A DNA stretch of 43,995 bases, from contig JABXJS010000233.1 in the NCBI GenBank assembly GCA_013538855.1, positions 1-43,995 of the forward strand, in the 5' to 3' direction. The stretch is from Herpetosiphonaceae bacterium. GTDB lineage: Bacteria > Chloroflexota > Chloroflexia > Chloroflexales > Herpetosiphonaceae. How positions within the stretch are numbered: the stretch's first letter is position 1; every line of letters starts with the position of its first letter. Under the pieces are notes generated by a model. It worked only from the letters and a program-made list of their open reading frames with translations, was not told the DNA's origin and searched no databases. Shown here piece by piece: positions 8,787-16,428 of this stretch. A program made the translations under genes and the position numbers.

Positions 8787-10247
8787 ATGTTCAAACGCAA
8801 GCTTTGGCTCGTTGGATTAGCGGCACTGCTGCTTGTGCAGAGCGTTGGGGCCGCCACACCGCCAGCGCTAACGAGCAGCGCCCCAGCCACCTACCAGCAC
8901 GTGGTCTTTAGCAACACCGATGGCGCATGTACGTTCAGCATTACAACCAACAGCCAGGCTGTGCTGACCTACAAGGGGCTAGGCTGCGCTGGCACGCCGC
9001 TCTCCAGCGTGCCGATCAACACACCCACCAACACAACCTTGCTGACAGCAAACTACACCTACGCGGTAACGAATGTGCGCGACACGGTCTACTATGTCGC
9101 GGATACTGGACTGATCTACAAGGTGCCGGTAACTGGCGGCACACCAAGCGTCGTCGCCGAGCCATACAACTCAACGCCCCGGCCAGCGTCTAATAGCGCT
9201 GTGCACATGCCCTGCCGACCGTCCACAGCTCTTAGCAGCCCCAGCGGAGCAAGCGCCCCGATATATGCCCTAAAGATCAGCCCCGATCAGCGCCAGCTGC
9301 TCTACACCACCCTCCGTGCAGAGCACGACGAGTACTGCGGTACGATAGATTACTCGTTTGATATTCACCGCGTAGCGCTAGACACCAACACGGATACGAT
9401 TATCAACGGTGCGCTTGAGACCGCCAGAACCTTTTTCGTCACCACGTCAGGCGCAGCGATCTTTCGCGACTACAATAATCCCGCTAGCTTTTATCTCGCC
9501 ACCATCGACGGCAGCGTTACGCCAATTACGACAACTGGGCAGATCAGTGACAGCGCCATCCACCCGCTGTACACGCATGATCAGGTGCTGCTGATCACCA
9601 ACGCTGGCGGCAGCTACGGCATCGCCCGCCTCGATGTCGCCAGCAAGACCAGCACGCCAATCTTCAGCGCCGGCAGTGCTCCGCCCAGCATCGTCGCCAT
9701 CAGCGCAGATGAGCAGCTGTTGCTGGTGCGGAGCAATAGCAGCTTTGTGCTGGTCGATATCGCTACTGGCGCGCAGACACCGCTTAGCATTCCTACGAGC
9801 GCAGCGATGGTCTATATGGATCAAAGCAAGGTGATCTATCAGGATGGCCTTAATCTTTATGTCTACATGATCGCCAGTCAACAGTCAACGCTGCTGTTTG
9901 AAGACACCAACCCCGACCGCGACTACTTCTACCTGTCCAACCACGCTGGCACCAACGTGCTGCTCAGCGCCTACTACGAATCCTGGCCTGCGGTCAAGTG
10001 CATCACCACCTTCGAGGCGCTGAACGTGGACACAGCGGCGCGCGAAACGCTCTACGAGCTTGATCCGAGCAGCAACTCTTCCATGTGTGTGCCCTATGAC
10101 GAAACCCAGCCGGTCGCCTTCAGCCCCAATGATCAACTGATTGTCTTCCGGCAGCTCGATAGCGCGGGCTATAGCATCCACGGCCTGTACAAACATCAGA
10201 CGTTCCAAACCGTCGCAACCAGCTACATCCCGCTGCTGCTCAACTAG
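8787..10247 (+). CDS. Secreted beta-propeller-like protein (paralogue 2)
   Basis: A 486-residue paralogue of the preceding gene, with a signal peptide (MFKRKLWLVGLAALLLVQS, cut near VGA-AT). Shared features include a TGLIYKVPVTGGTPSVV segment, propeller-like repeats (ISPDQRQLLYTT, FSPNDQLIVFRQL) and the C-terminal SYIPLLLN. It has several cysteines (for example in CTFSITTN, GLGCAGT and CRPS) that the first copy mostly lacks, so disulfides may stabilise it. The ribosome binding site is AAGGAG. Function unknown. The tandem arrangement, equal promoters and sequence divergence point to an old duplication with both copies kept. Confidence 0.75.
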   Translation: MFKRKLWLVGLAALLLVQSVGAATPPALTSSAPATYQHVVFSNTDGACTFSITTNSQAVLTYKGLGCAGTPLSSVPINTPTNTTLLTANYTYAVTNVRDTVYYVADTGLIYKVPVTGGTPSVVAEPYNSTPRPASNSAVHMPCRPSTALSSPSGASAPIYALKISPDQRQLLYTTLRAEHDEYCGTIDYSFDIHRVALDTNTDTIINGALETARTFFVTTSGAAIFRDYNNPASFYLATIDGSVTPITTTGQISDSAIHPLYTHDQVLLITNAGGSYGIARLDVASKTSTPIFSAGSAPPSIVAISADEQLLLVRSNSSFVLVDIATGAQTPLSIPTSAAMVYMDQSKVIYQDGLNLYVYMIASQQSTLLFEDTNPDRDYFYLSNHAGTNVLLSAYYESWPAVKCITTFEALNVDTAARETLYELDPSSNSSMCVPYDETQPVAFSPNDQLIVFRQLDSAGYSIHGLYKHQTFQTVATSYIPLLLN

Positions 10248-10327
10248 GGCAAATTTCTTCCACGATCCATACATCCAACACCTGTGCACGTCCGTAGAGA
10301 CCAATGAACAAGGTGTTGTCTCCTCCG

Positions 10328-10369
10328 TCAGCCCCGCTGCCTGTGGCCCTCAGGCGCGGGGCTGATGAT
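10328..10369. terminator. Convergent terminator hairpin
   Basis: Outer stem 10328-10337 with 10356-10365 (TCAGCCCCGC/GCGGGGCTGA) encloses a second inner stem (GCCTG/CAGGC). It is followed by TGATTTT on the plus strand and sits between the convergent genes ending at 10247 and 10371. Confidence 0.75.
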
Positions 10370-10370
10370 T

Positions 10371-12008
10371 TTAGCCGCGCAGGTAGCGGTGCACGAAGGC
10401 CACCGCCATCGACCCCTCGCCCACCGCCGAGGCCACGCGCTTCACCGAGCTAGCGCGCACATCGCCAGCGGCAAAAATGCCCGGCTGGCTCGTCTCCAGC
10501 ATGTAGGGCGCGCGCTCTAGCCGCCACACGCCGCGCTCCTGCAGCTCTTGGCCGGTGACGATAAAGCCGTGCTCGTCGGTGACGATCTCCTTGGGCAGCC
10601 AGTCGGTGTGCGGGTCGGCACCGATAAAGACAAACAGTGCGCCCACCGCCACCTGCTCCTCGGCATCGCTCGCTGTGTCGTGCAGCGTCACCGTCTCCAG
10701 ATGCTCGTCGCCGTCCATGGCGCTGACCTCGGTGTGCAGGCAGACCTGAATGTTATCGGTCTGCTCGATCCGCGCCAGCAGATAGCTCGACATGCTCGCG
10801 GCCAGGCTGTCGCCGCGCACCACTAGCCGCACTGCGCGCGCATGATCGGAGAGAAAGATCGCCGCCTGGCCCGCCGAGTTGCCGCCGCCAACCACCACCA
10901 CCTCAGACTCATCGCACATCTGCGCCTCGACCAGCGTGGCCGCATAGTGCACGCCGCGATCCTCGAACTCGCGGCAGCGGTCGATATCAAGGCGACGGTA
11001 GGCCGCTCCGGTCGCGATCAGCACGCAGCGGGCCAGCACCTCGCTGCCATCGTCAAGCTGCACCAGCGGATAGCCGGCGCTGAGCTGCATCCCGACCACG
11101 CGCACTGGCGATGTGAGCACCGCGCCAAACTTCTGCGCCTGCACCATCGCCCGCTCGGCTAGCTCGCTGCCGGATAGGCCCATCGGAAAGCCCATGTAGT
11201 TCTCGATCTTGGAGGAGGAGCTGGCCTGGCCGCCAGGCGCAAACTGCTCCAGCACCGCCGTGTCCAGGCCCTCCGAGGCTCCGTACACCGCCGCTGCCAG
11301 GCCCGCTGGCCCCGCGCCAATAATCACCAGATCGTACACGCTGTGCTCCAGCGGCTGCTTGATGCCGAGGCACTCGCCTAGCTCCTGGTTCGTTGGCTGA
11401 CGCAGCACGGTGTTGCTTGGGCAGACCACCAGCGGCAGCTCGCGCGGCGTGACCGCAAAGTGCTTGAGCAGGTCCGCCAGATCAGCGCGCTGCTCAACAT
11501 CAACCCACGTGAAGGGCACGCGGTTCTTGCTCAGAAACTCGCGAATGCGCGTGGTGTCCGCCGAGTAGCGCGAGCCAAGCACCTGCACGCCAACAAAGCC
11601 GCTCGCTTCCAGTAGCCGCCGCCGGGCGATAAAGGCGCGCAGCAGCTTCTCGCCCAGCGTTGGGTCGGCGCTGACGATATGGCGCAGCTCCTCCGCCGTC
11701 ACGACATAGACCTCGCAGGTGCCGCGCGCCACCGCCGTCGCCACCGCCGGGCGGCCAGTGAGCATGGCGATGTCGCCGGTGAACTCGCCTGCGTGGTGCA
11801 CGGTCAGCTCGCGCTCAGCGCCGGAGGTATCCTCGACAATCGCCACTGCGCCCTGCTTCACAACAAAAAACTTAAAATCGGTGTCGCCGGCGGCGAACAG
11901 GGTTGCGCCGTCAGGAAAGTTGCAGATCGTCGCTACGTCGTCGATGGTGTCAATTTCAGCCTCGGTCAGGGTGGGGTAGGCCACCGCAGAAAGATCGGTT
12001 GCGTTCAT
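10371..12008 (-). CDS. Cyclic-nucleotide-binding domain fused to thioredoxin-reductase-like flavoprotein
   Basis: A 545-residue three-part protein. Residues about 15-135 form a CAP/cNMP-type sensor (GEFTGDIAMLTGRPAVATA). Residues about 140-215 form a thioredoxin/glutaredoxin-like fold without a CxxC (GSRYSADTTRIREFL). Residues about 225-545 form an FAD/NAD(P)H oxidoreductase of the TrxB family, with IIGAGPAGLAAAVYG for FAD, VVVGGGNSAGQAA for NADPH and a C-terminal GIFAAGDVR. The reductase CxxC expected just before the NADPH motif is absent (the region reads YAATLVEAQMC). Disulfide reduction by the usual route is therefore unlikely, and automatic names calling it thioredoxin reductase should be treated with caution. 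AAGGAG lies upstream. It follows selD by 70 bases on the same strand. Confidence 0.88.
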   Translation of the reverse strand: MNATDLSAVAYPTLTEAEIDTIDDVATICNFPDGATLFAAGDTDFKFFVVKQGAVAIVEDTSGAERELTVHHAGEFTGDIAMLTGRPAVATAVARGTCEVYVVTAEELRHIVSADPTLGEKLLRAFIARRRLLEASGFVGVQVLGSRYSADTTRIREFLSKNRVPFTWVDVEQRADLADLLKHFAVTPRELPLVVCPSNTVLRQPTNQELGECLGIKQPLEHSVYDLVIIGAGPAGLAAAVYGASEGLDTAVLEQFAPGGQASSSSKIENYMGFPMGLSGSELAERAMVQAQKFGAVLTSPVRVVGMQLSAGYPLVQLDDGSEVLARCVLIATGAAYRRLDIDRCREFEDRGVHYAATLVEAQMCDESEVVVVGGGNSAGQAAIFLSDHARAVRLVVRGDSLAASMSSYLLARIEQTDNIQVCLHTEVSAMDGDEHLETVTLHDTASDAEEQVAVGALFVFIGADPHTDWLPKEIVTDEHGFIVTGQELQERGVWRLERAPYMLETSQPGIFAAGDVRASSVKRVASAVGEGSMAVAFVHRYLRG

Positions 12009-12045
12009 TCAGCGCTCCTTGAGCCGGGATAGCTGGACGGCTCAA
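12009..12045 (-). promoter_or_regulatory. Hairpin touching the ribosome binding site of the flavoprotein gene
   Basis: On the minus strand, TTGAGCC and GGCTCAA (12039-12045 with 12019-12025) can pair across a 13-base loop. The second arm supplies the first AA of the AAGGAG at 12015-12020. Folding would crowd the ribosome binding site. Whether this regulates translation is a guess. Confidence 0.3.
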
Positions 12046-12078
12046 CCGATCTCTCTGCAAGCGTAAGGCCACAGGTTG

Positions 12079-13119
12079 CTAGGGCGCTAGCTCGATCCCG
12101 CTGCCGTCTACAACCGTGCCAATGCGCCAGCACGCTTGGTCCACAGCCGCATAGCGCGCCTCCAGCGTAGCGGCGTCGGCGGCACTAAGCGCCAGCAGCA
12201 GCCCGCCGGATGTTTGGGGATCACAGATCAGCAGCTCGATCGTGGCCTCAACAGCGGGGTCGCGGCGGATGCTAGCGGCCAGAAAATCGTGGTTGCTGTG
12301 CAGGCCGCCGGGCATAATGTTAGCGCGGGCATACTCGAGTGCGCCAGGCAGCCAGGGCAGCTGGCTGGCATAGAAGCGCAGCCCCACGCCACTGTTGCGG
12401 GCGAGTTCGGCGGCGTGGCCAGCCAGGCCAAAGCCGGTGATGTCGGTGGCGCTGTGCACCGCTAGGCCGTGCGCCTCCTCGGCCGCCACGCGGTTCAGGC
12501 GCAGCATGCTAGCGATGGCCGCGTCCAGATGGGCCTGGTCGCCCTCGCGGCGCTTGATCGCGGTGGTGATCACGCCGGTGCCCAGCGGCTTGGTCAGCAG
12601 CAGCACATCGCCGGGGTGGGCGTTGGCCTTGGGCGTCAACTGATCGGGATGCACCATGCCGGTGACACACAGGCCGTACTTTGGCTCGCGGTCGACCACG
12701 GTATGGCCGCCACACAGCACGGCCCCAGCCTCGTGCACCTTGTCCGCGCCGCCCTGCAAAATCGCGGCGACGATCGCGGTCGGCAGGTCGCTCGGGAAGC
12801 CAGCAATCGCCAGCGCCAGCAGCGGCTGCCCGCCCATAGCGTAGACATCGCTCAGCGCGTTGGCCGCTGCAATCGCGCCAAAAATGTACGGATCATCGAC
12901 AATCGGCGGGAAGAAGTCCACCGTTTGCACCAGCGCCTGCTCGGCGTTGAGGCGGTAGACGGCGGCATCATCGCTCACGTCCAAGCCGATCATCAGGTTT
13001 GGATGGCCCTGCATACGGACTGCTTGCAACATCGTGGTTAGGGCACCCGGCCCTAGCTTCGATGCTCAGCCAGCACATGCGGCCAAGTCCGTCAGGCGAA
13101 TCTCGTCGCGGTTCTGCAC
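12079..13119 (-). CDS. selD: Selenophosphate synthetase containing selenocysteine (UGA at 13066-13068)
   Basis: A 346-residue enzyme that makes selenophosphate from selenide and ATP, the Se donor for selenocysteine and Se-modified tRNA. The plain open frame starts at 13032 (MLQAVRMQ) and lacks the catalytic N-terminus. Reading the same frame upstream gives GTG at 13119, preceded by GAGGAGG. The peptide then runs RLTDLAACAG, a TGA codon, ASKLGPGALTTMLQ, matching the family's LTxx...GAGCGCK region. The TGA falls on the catalytic Cys (Cys17 in E. coli SelD; residue 18 here), and a SECIS-like hairpin follows. The remaining motifs are present: DDAAVY, QTVDFFPPIVDDPYIFGAIA, ANALSDVYAMGG, LCGGHT, TDITGFGLAGHA and CDPQTSGGLLLA. 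The gene lies upstream of the cNMP/flavoprotein gene. Confidence 0.93.
13030..13065 (-). promoter_or_regulatory. Bacterial SECIS element in selD
   Basis: Directly after the TGA, on the minus strand, CATCG pairs with CGATG (13060-13064 with 13030-13034), then a 4x4 internal loop, then TAGGGC pairs with GCCCTA (13050-13055 with 13039-13044) around a 5-base loop CGGGT. Sixteen bases separate the TGA from the apical loop, which carries GGGU. This fits the known bacterial SECIS layout (hairpin inside the coding region just 3' of UGA, G-rich apical loop bound by SelB). Confidence 0.8.
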
Positions 13120-13192
13120 GCTACCTCCTCACAGCTAAAGATCGTCTGGTCACTCAGTGTACCATCAATCAATACCAATACTGGCTGTCACC

Positions 13193-13300
13193 TCAAAAAA
13201 CAATGTTGATCGTCACCAGCAGCCCGATCAGCGCGCCCAGCGCTAGCCCGGCTAGCACAATCGGCAGCACCACCAGCAGCCTCCGTCGGTTAATCTGCAT
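13193..13300 (-). CDS. 35-residue single-pass membrane peptide
   Basis: A short frame beginning MQINRRRLLVVLPIVLAG, with a basic front (three Arg) and one continuous hydrophobic helix to the end. On the minus strand AAAGGAG lies about seven bases before the ATG. It sits between the CopC-CopD gene and selD, about 75 bases before the selD start. The good ribosome binding site and the clean membrane-anchor pattern support translation. No family is recognised, and it could also be a leader peptide. Confidence 0.45.
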   Translation of the reverse strand: MQINRRRLLVVLPIVLAGLALGALIGLLVTINIVF

Positions 13301-13447
13301 CGCTTGCTCCTTTCTCTGCGCCAACGCGCAAGGGTTATGTGAATGTCTCGTCTGTGGTTAACCACTGCGGCTCACGCCCACAGGGTCGGCGCTGGTGCTG
13401 CGCCGCCAGCTCGCCGCGATTGCTTAGCGCGTGGGTTGCGCCGCCAC

Positions 13448-15148
13448 TCAGCGGGTGGCCGCCTGAGTTGCTGGCGCAATCACGACGCCGAAGTGCTGGC
13501 GAATGTCGTCGAAGCCGCTGCGGCGCAGCACAACCTCGACATCCCACGCGCCCGCCAGGCTGAAGAACGTTCCCTGCGTGCTGAAACGCTGCTGATCGGC
13601 GCTGGTCAGGTGCAGCTCCTGCCGCCCAACGTCGCTCTCGGCTAGGCTGAGATGCAGAATCACCTCGGCGGGCACGTCGCTGACCCCAGCCCGCGCGTCA
13701 CGCACATCGACCGCGATCACGCTGCTGCCAACAGTGGTGGGCGCGATGCGCAGCACCAGCTCCGTCTGTGCCTGGTCGGTGCTGGCCATCAACCCGGCCT
13801 GCGTGTGGGCCGCCCAAGCCGCGCGGCTGGGCGCGCTGCTGGTGAGCACGCCTACGCAGCCAAGCACCAGCGCGCCCAGCCCGGCCTCGATCCACAGCGT
13901 GCGCCGCAGCCACACGCCGGGCGCTGGTCCGCGCCGCAGCTGCGGCAGCAGCCACCAGCGGTTCAGAGCCGCCACGCCCAGCGCTGCGCCAAAAAGGCCC
14001 AGCTTGACCAGCAGGGTGCGGCCATAGGCCGTGGCCAGCAGCAGCTCCCAGCTGCCAACCTGCCGCCAGCTGCTGTAGAGGCCGGTCAGCGCCAGCACCG
14101 CCACGCTGAGCAGCGCTGCCTGCGAGAAGCGGCCGAGCGTTGGCTTGAGCGGCACAGGTGCAGTGGAGCTGCTGCGCCGTGCGGTTTGATAGAGCAGCGC
14201 CAGCGCCACCAGGCCGCCAAGCCACAGCGCTGTCGCCAGCAGATGCAGCCAGTCGCTGCCGATCGCGAGCCAGCGGGTGGTCTCAACGGCGGCGGCGTGC
14301 GCTTGCAGGCTGAAGGTCAGCAGCATCACAGCCGCCATTCCATAGCCAATGCGCCAGCGCTGTTGTTGCGCGCCGTGCGGTGCTGCCAGGCGCTGAGTCA
14401 GCAGCAGCAGCGCGCCGATCAGCCCCAGCCGCAGCAGCAGCAGCAGGCCGGATCGGCTGGTCAGCAGCGCCCGCAGCGGCTGGCCCAGCGCCGCAGCCAA
14501 GCCCACATCGCCTGCTAGTGCCGCCTGCTGTAGCAGAAACACCCCCCCAACGAGCAGACTCGCCAGCGCCGACCAGGTAAGCACCTGCACGAGCCGACGT
14601 GTCGCCGCTGCCGCGCTGGCGCTGTCTTCAACACGCCAGATCAGCGCGCCAAAGCCAAACACGCCGCCAAGCAGCGCCGCCAGCAGCAGCATCGCCCAGC
14701 GCAGGCTGCTCTCCAACACTCCCGGCAGCGCCAGCGCGGGATCAGGCGTGCCAAATGGTGGCAGCGTGGCGCTGGCCGACAGCGCGGTGCCGACACCGAA
14801 GGGAATGCTGCCCTCGGTGATATGGCCGTCGATCGTCGAGCGCACGCGCCAGCGCGCAGTGTAGCTGTCGTTCGGCAGCGGCGGCAGGGCTAGGCGCAGC
14901 TGCTTGGGCATGCCTGGTTCGATCACGCCTGGGCCAGGCACCACCACCAGCTGCTGGCTATTGAGCAGCTCGACGCTGCTGAAGCTTGGGTCGAGATCCT
15001 CGCTGAAGTCCAGGCGCAGCTCTGGTGGCGCGCTGGCTAGACTCGCGCCAGCCGCCGGAGTTGAGCTATCGAGGTTGGCGTGGGCAAAAACAGAGCGCCA
15101 GCTCAGCGCCAGCAGCACGCCTAAACTCATCAGAATGTACTTGCGCAT
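13448..15148 (-). CDS. CopC-CopD fusion with C-terminal YtkA-like domain
   Basis: A 566-residue membrane protein for copper handling. It has a signal peptide cut before a His (VFA-HANLDSSTP), giving the N-terminal copper-ligand His of CopC. A CopC beta-barrel domain follows (residues about 23-120, with LRLDFSEDLDPSFSSVEL). About eight membrane helices of the CopD type come next (residues about 150-440), then an extracytoplasmic beta domain of the YtkA type (residues about 460-560). The architecture matches Bacillus YcnJ. A longer frame runs upstream to 15436, but ATG 15148 gives the proper signal peptide. A hairpin with TTTT (15158-15190) just upstream may limit read-through from the gene before it. 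Confidence 0.88.
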   Translation of the reverse strand: MRKYILMSLGVLLALSWRSVFAHANLDSSTPAAGASLASAPPELRLDFSEDLDPSFSSVELLNSQQLVVVPGPGVIEPGMPKQLRLALPPLPNDSYTARWRVRSTIDGHITEGSIPFGVGTALSASATLPPFGTPDPALALPGVLESSLRWAMLLLAALLGGVFGFGALIWRVEDSASAAAATRRLVQVLTWSALASLLVGGVFLLQQAALAGDVGLAAALGQPLRALLTSRSGLLLLLRLGLIGALLLLTQRLAAPHGAQQQRWRIGYGMAAVMLLTFSLQAHAAAVETTRWLAIGSDWLHLLATALWLGGLVALALLYQTARRSSSTAPVPLKPTLGRFSQAALLSVAVLALTGLYSSWRQVGSWELLLATAYGRTLLVKLGLFGAALGVAALNRWWLLPQLRRGPAPGVWLRRTLWIEAGLGALVLGCVGVLTSSAPSRAAWAAHTQAGLMASTDQAQTELVLRIAPTTVGSSVIAVDVRDARAGVSDVPAEVILHLSLAESDVGRQELHLTSADQQRFSTQGTFFSLAGAWDVEVVLRRSGFDDIRQHFGVVIAPATQAATR

Positions 15149-15157
15149 GATTGTACC

Positions 15158-15190
15158 AAAACAGGCCATCCAGTGCTGCTGGATGGCCTG
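15158..15190 (-). terminator. Intrinsic terminator or attenuator before the CopC-CopD gene
   Basis: An 11-bp perfect stem (15162-15172 with 15180-15190) with a 7-base loop. On the minus strand it is followed by TTTT (15158-15161). It lies between the 15842 gene's stop and the CopC-CopD start, only 10 bases before that ATG, so read-through may be regulated. Confidence 0.7.
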
Positions 15191-15209
15191 CGCTGTCAGA
15201 GTGCTAGGG

Positions 15210-15842
15210 CTAGGCGGCGCGCTGCGAGCGGCCAACGGCGGGCGTGGCTTGGCAGCGCGTGCGCCAGGCCAGCACGCCGAAGCCGATGCCGACGAGACCA
15301 AAGACGACGCCAGCGATGGCCACATACAGCGCCTGCTGCGCGCTGGCAGCCGCCGCGTCGGCCTGACTCTGTAGCTCGGCGGTGGTCGCCTCGGCAGCGG
15401 GGAAGGCCACGCTCTCCTTGGATTTGACCGCGCCAAAGGTTTTCTCGCCGCTGGTCATGCGCACATCGACGGGCGTACCCTCGATCGTGCCCCAGATGTG
15501 CCAGGTGTAGTCGCCTGATGCGACCGGCAGCACATCGGCGGTGTAGCCGCCATCTTTGCCCCACTGGGCGCGCACCGGCAGCTCGCGCTTGTTGCTGCCG
15601 GCGATGATCTCGACCTTGAGGCTCTCGGCGAGGTTGTTGACCTTCGCGCCGGTCTTGGTGTTGGTAACGGTCAGGTCCAAGCCATTTGGCTCGCCAGCGT
15701 AGGCTGGCTCCTTGATAAAACCGATCACAAACTCATAGTCACCGACGGTGGTGTGGCCGTGGGCCAGCGCCGCAGTTGCACTGCTCAACACCACAACCAA
15801 GGCAACGATCAGGCTGGCCAGCGGGCGTAGAAACTGCTTCAT
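15210..15842 (-). CDS. Exported beta-sandwich protein with C-terminal membrane anchor
   Basis: A 210-residue protein with a signal peptide (MKQFLRPLASLIVALVVVLS, cut near ALA), a mature N-terminus with two His (HGHTTVGDYEF), a beta-rich domain of about 110 residues, a coiled stretch (ELQSQADAAAASAQ) and one membrane helix near the end (LYVAIAGVVFGLVGIGFGVL). The His-rich front and its place directly upstream of the CopC-CopD gene suggest a copper-binding envelope role; the family is not named with confidence. The start at MKQFL is preferred over an ATG nine codons upstream because it begins the signal peptide and has AAGGAAG before it. Confidence 0.7.
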   Translation of the reverse strand: MKQFLRPLASLIVALVVVLSSATAALAHGHTTVGDYEFVIGFIKEPAYAGEPNGLDLTVTNTKTGAKVNNLAESLKVEIIAGSNKRELPVRAQWGKDGGYTADVLPVASGDYTWHIWGTIEGTPVDVRMTSGEKTFGAVKSKESVAFPAAEATTAELQSQADAAAASAQQALYVAIAGVVFGLVGIGFGVLAWRTRCQATPAVGRSQRAA

Positions 15843-15975
15843 GAGATAATCTTCCTTACAGCGTATCAAAAAAAGTTCAGCGATTCACGGGCGTCAGCGA
15901 CTAGCTGCGCTGCCCAGCAGAGCAGTGCGGCCCAGAGCGCGACGCATAGCGGCACAAATATAGTCGGAAGCAGGT

Positions 15976-16428
15976 CTACACTTCTGGGGGGGGATCGAGC
16001 AAGGTGGGGGAGTGCGAGCGGCCAACGCTCAGCGTTGCCACAAACGGGCGCTGCGCCACTGCCAGATGGATCAGCGGCGGCATGCTGAGCACAACGCTAT
16101 CGTAGACGGCCTGAATGAACATGCGATGGTGCAGCATGCCTGTCGCAGCGCTGCTGAATGTCATCAGGGTGCTCAGATGGCTATGCAGCGTGCAGTCGAT
16201 AAACGTGAGGCGCGTGCGCGCAGCCGCAGCGGGCGGCATCGGCTGGTGGTGCATATGCGTGCTATCTCCGCCAGCGTTGGTGACCATACAGTGCACCACA
16301 CAGGCCAGCGGGTTGATCAGCGCAATCCACAGCACGACTAGGCTCGCCACCTTCAGCGTCAGCGCCGATACTCCACGCAGGGCGCGCGGATGGCTATGCA
16401 GTTGTCTGGCGCTGCTGCGCGCAAGCAT
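15976..16428 (-). CDS. Putative metal-related small membrane protein
   Basis: A 150-residue protein with one clear hydrophobic segment (LTLKVASLVVLWIALINPL) followed by potential metal ligands: CVVHCM, then HMHHQPMP, then IDCTLHSH. Such Cys/His clusters after a membrane helix resemble small proteins encoded in copper-resistance clusters (DUF2946-like pattern, not certain). It is the first gene of the minus-strand set, followed by the His-rich anchored protein and CopC-CopD. AAGGAT lies 15 bases upstream. No enzyme motif is seen. Confidence 0.55.
   Translation of the reverse strand: MLARSSARQLHSHPRALRGVSALTLKVASLVVLWIALINPLACVVHCMVTNAGGDSTHMHHQPMPPAAAARTRLTFIDCTLHSHLSTLMTFSSAATGMLHHRMFIQAVYDSVVLSMPPLIHLAVAQRPFVATLSVGRSHSPTLLDPPPEV

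Noticed and set aside
12079-13032. selD starting at the internal ATG 13032
   Set aside because: This start removes the catalytic motif, has no ribosome binding site, and its ATG lies in the stem of the SECIS-like hairpin.
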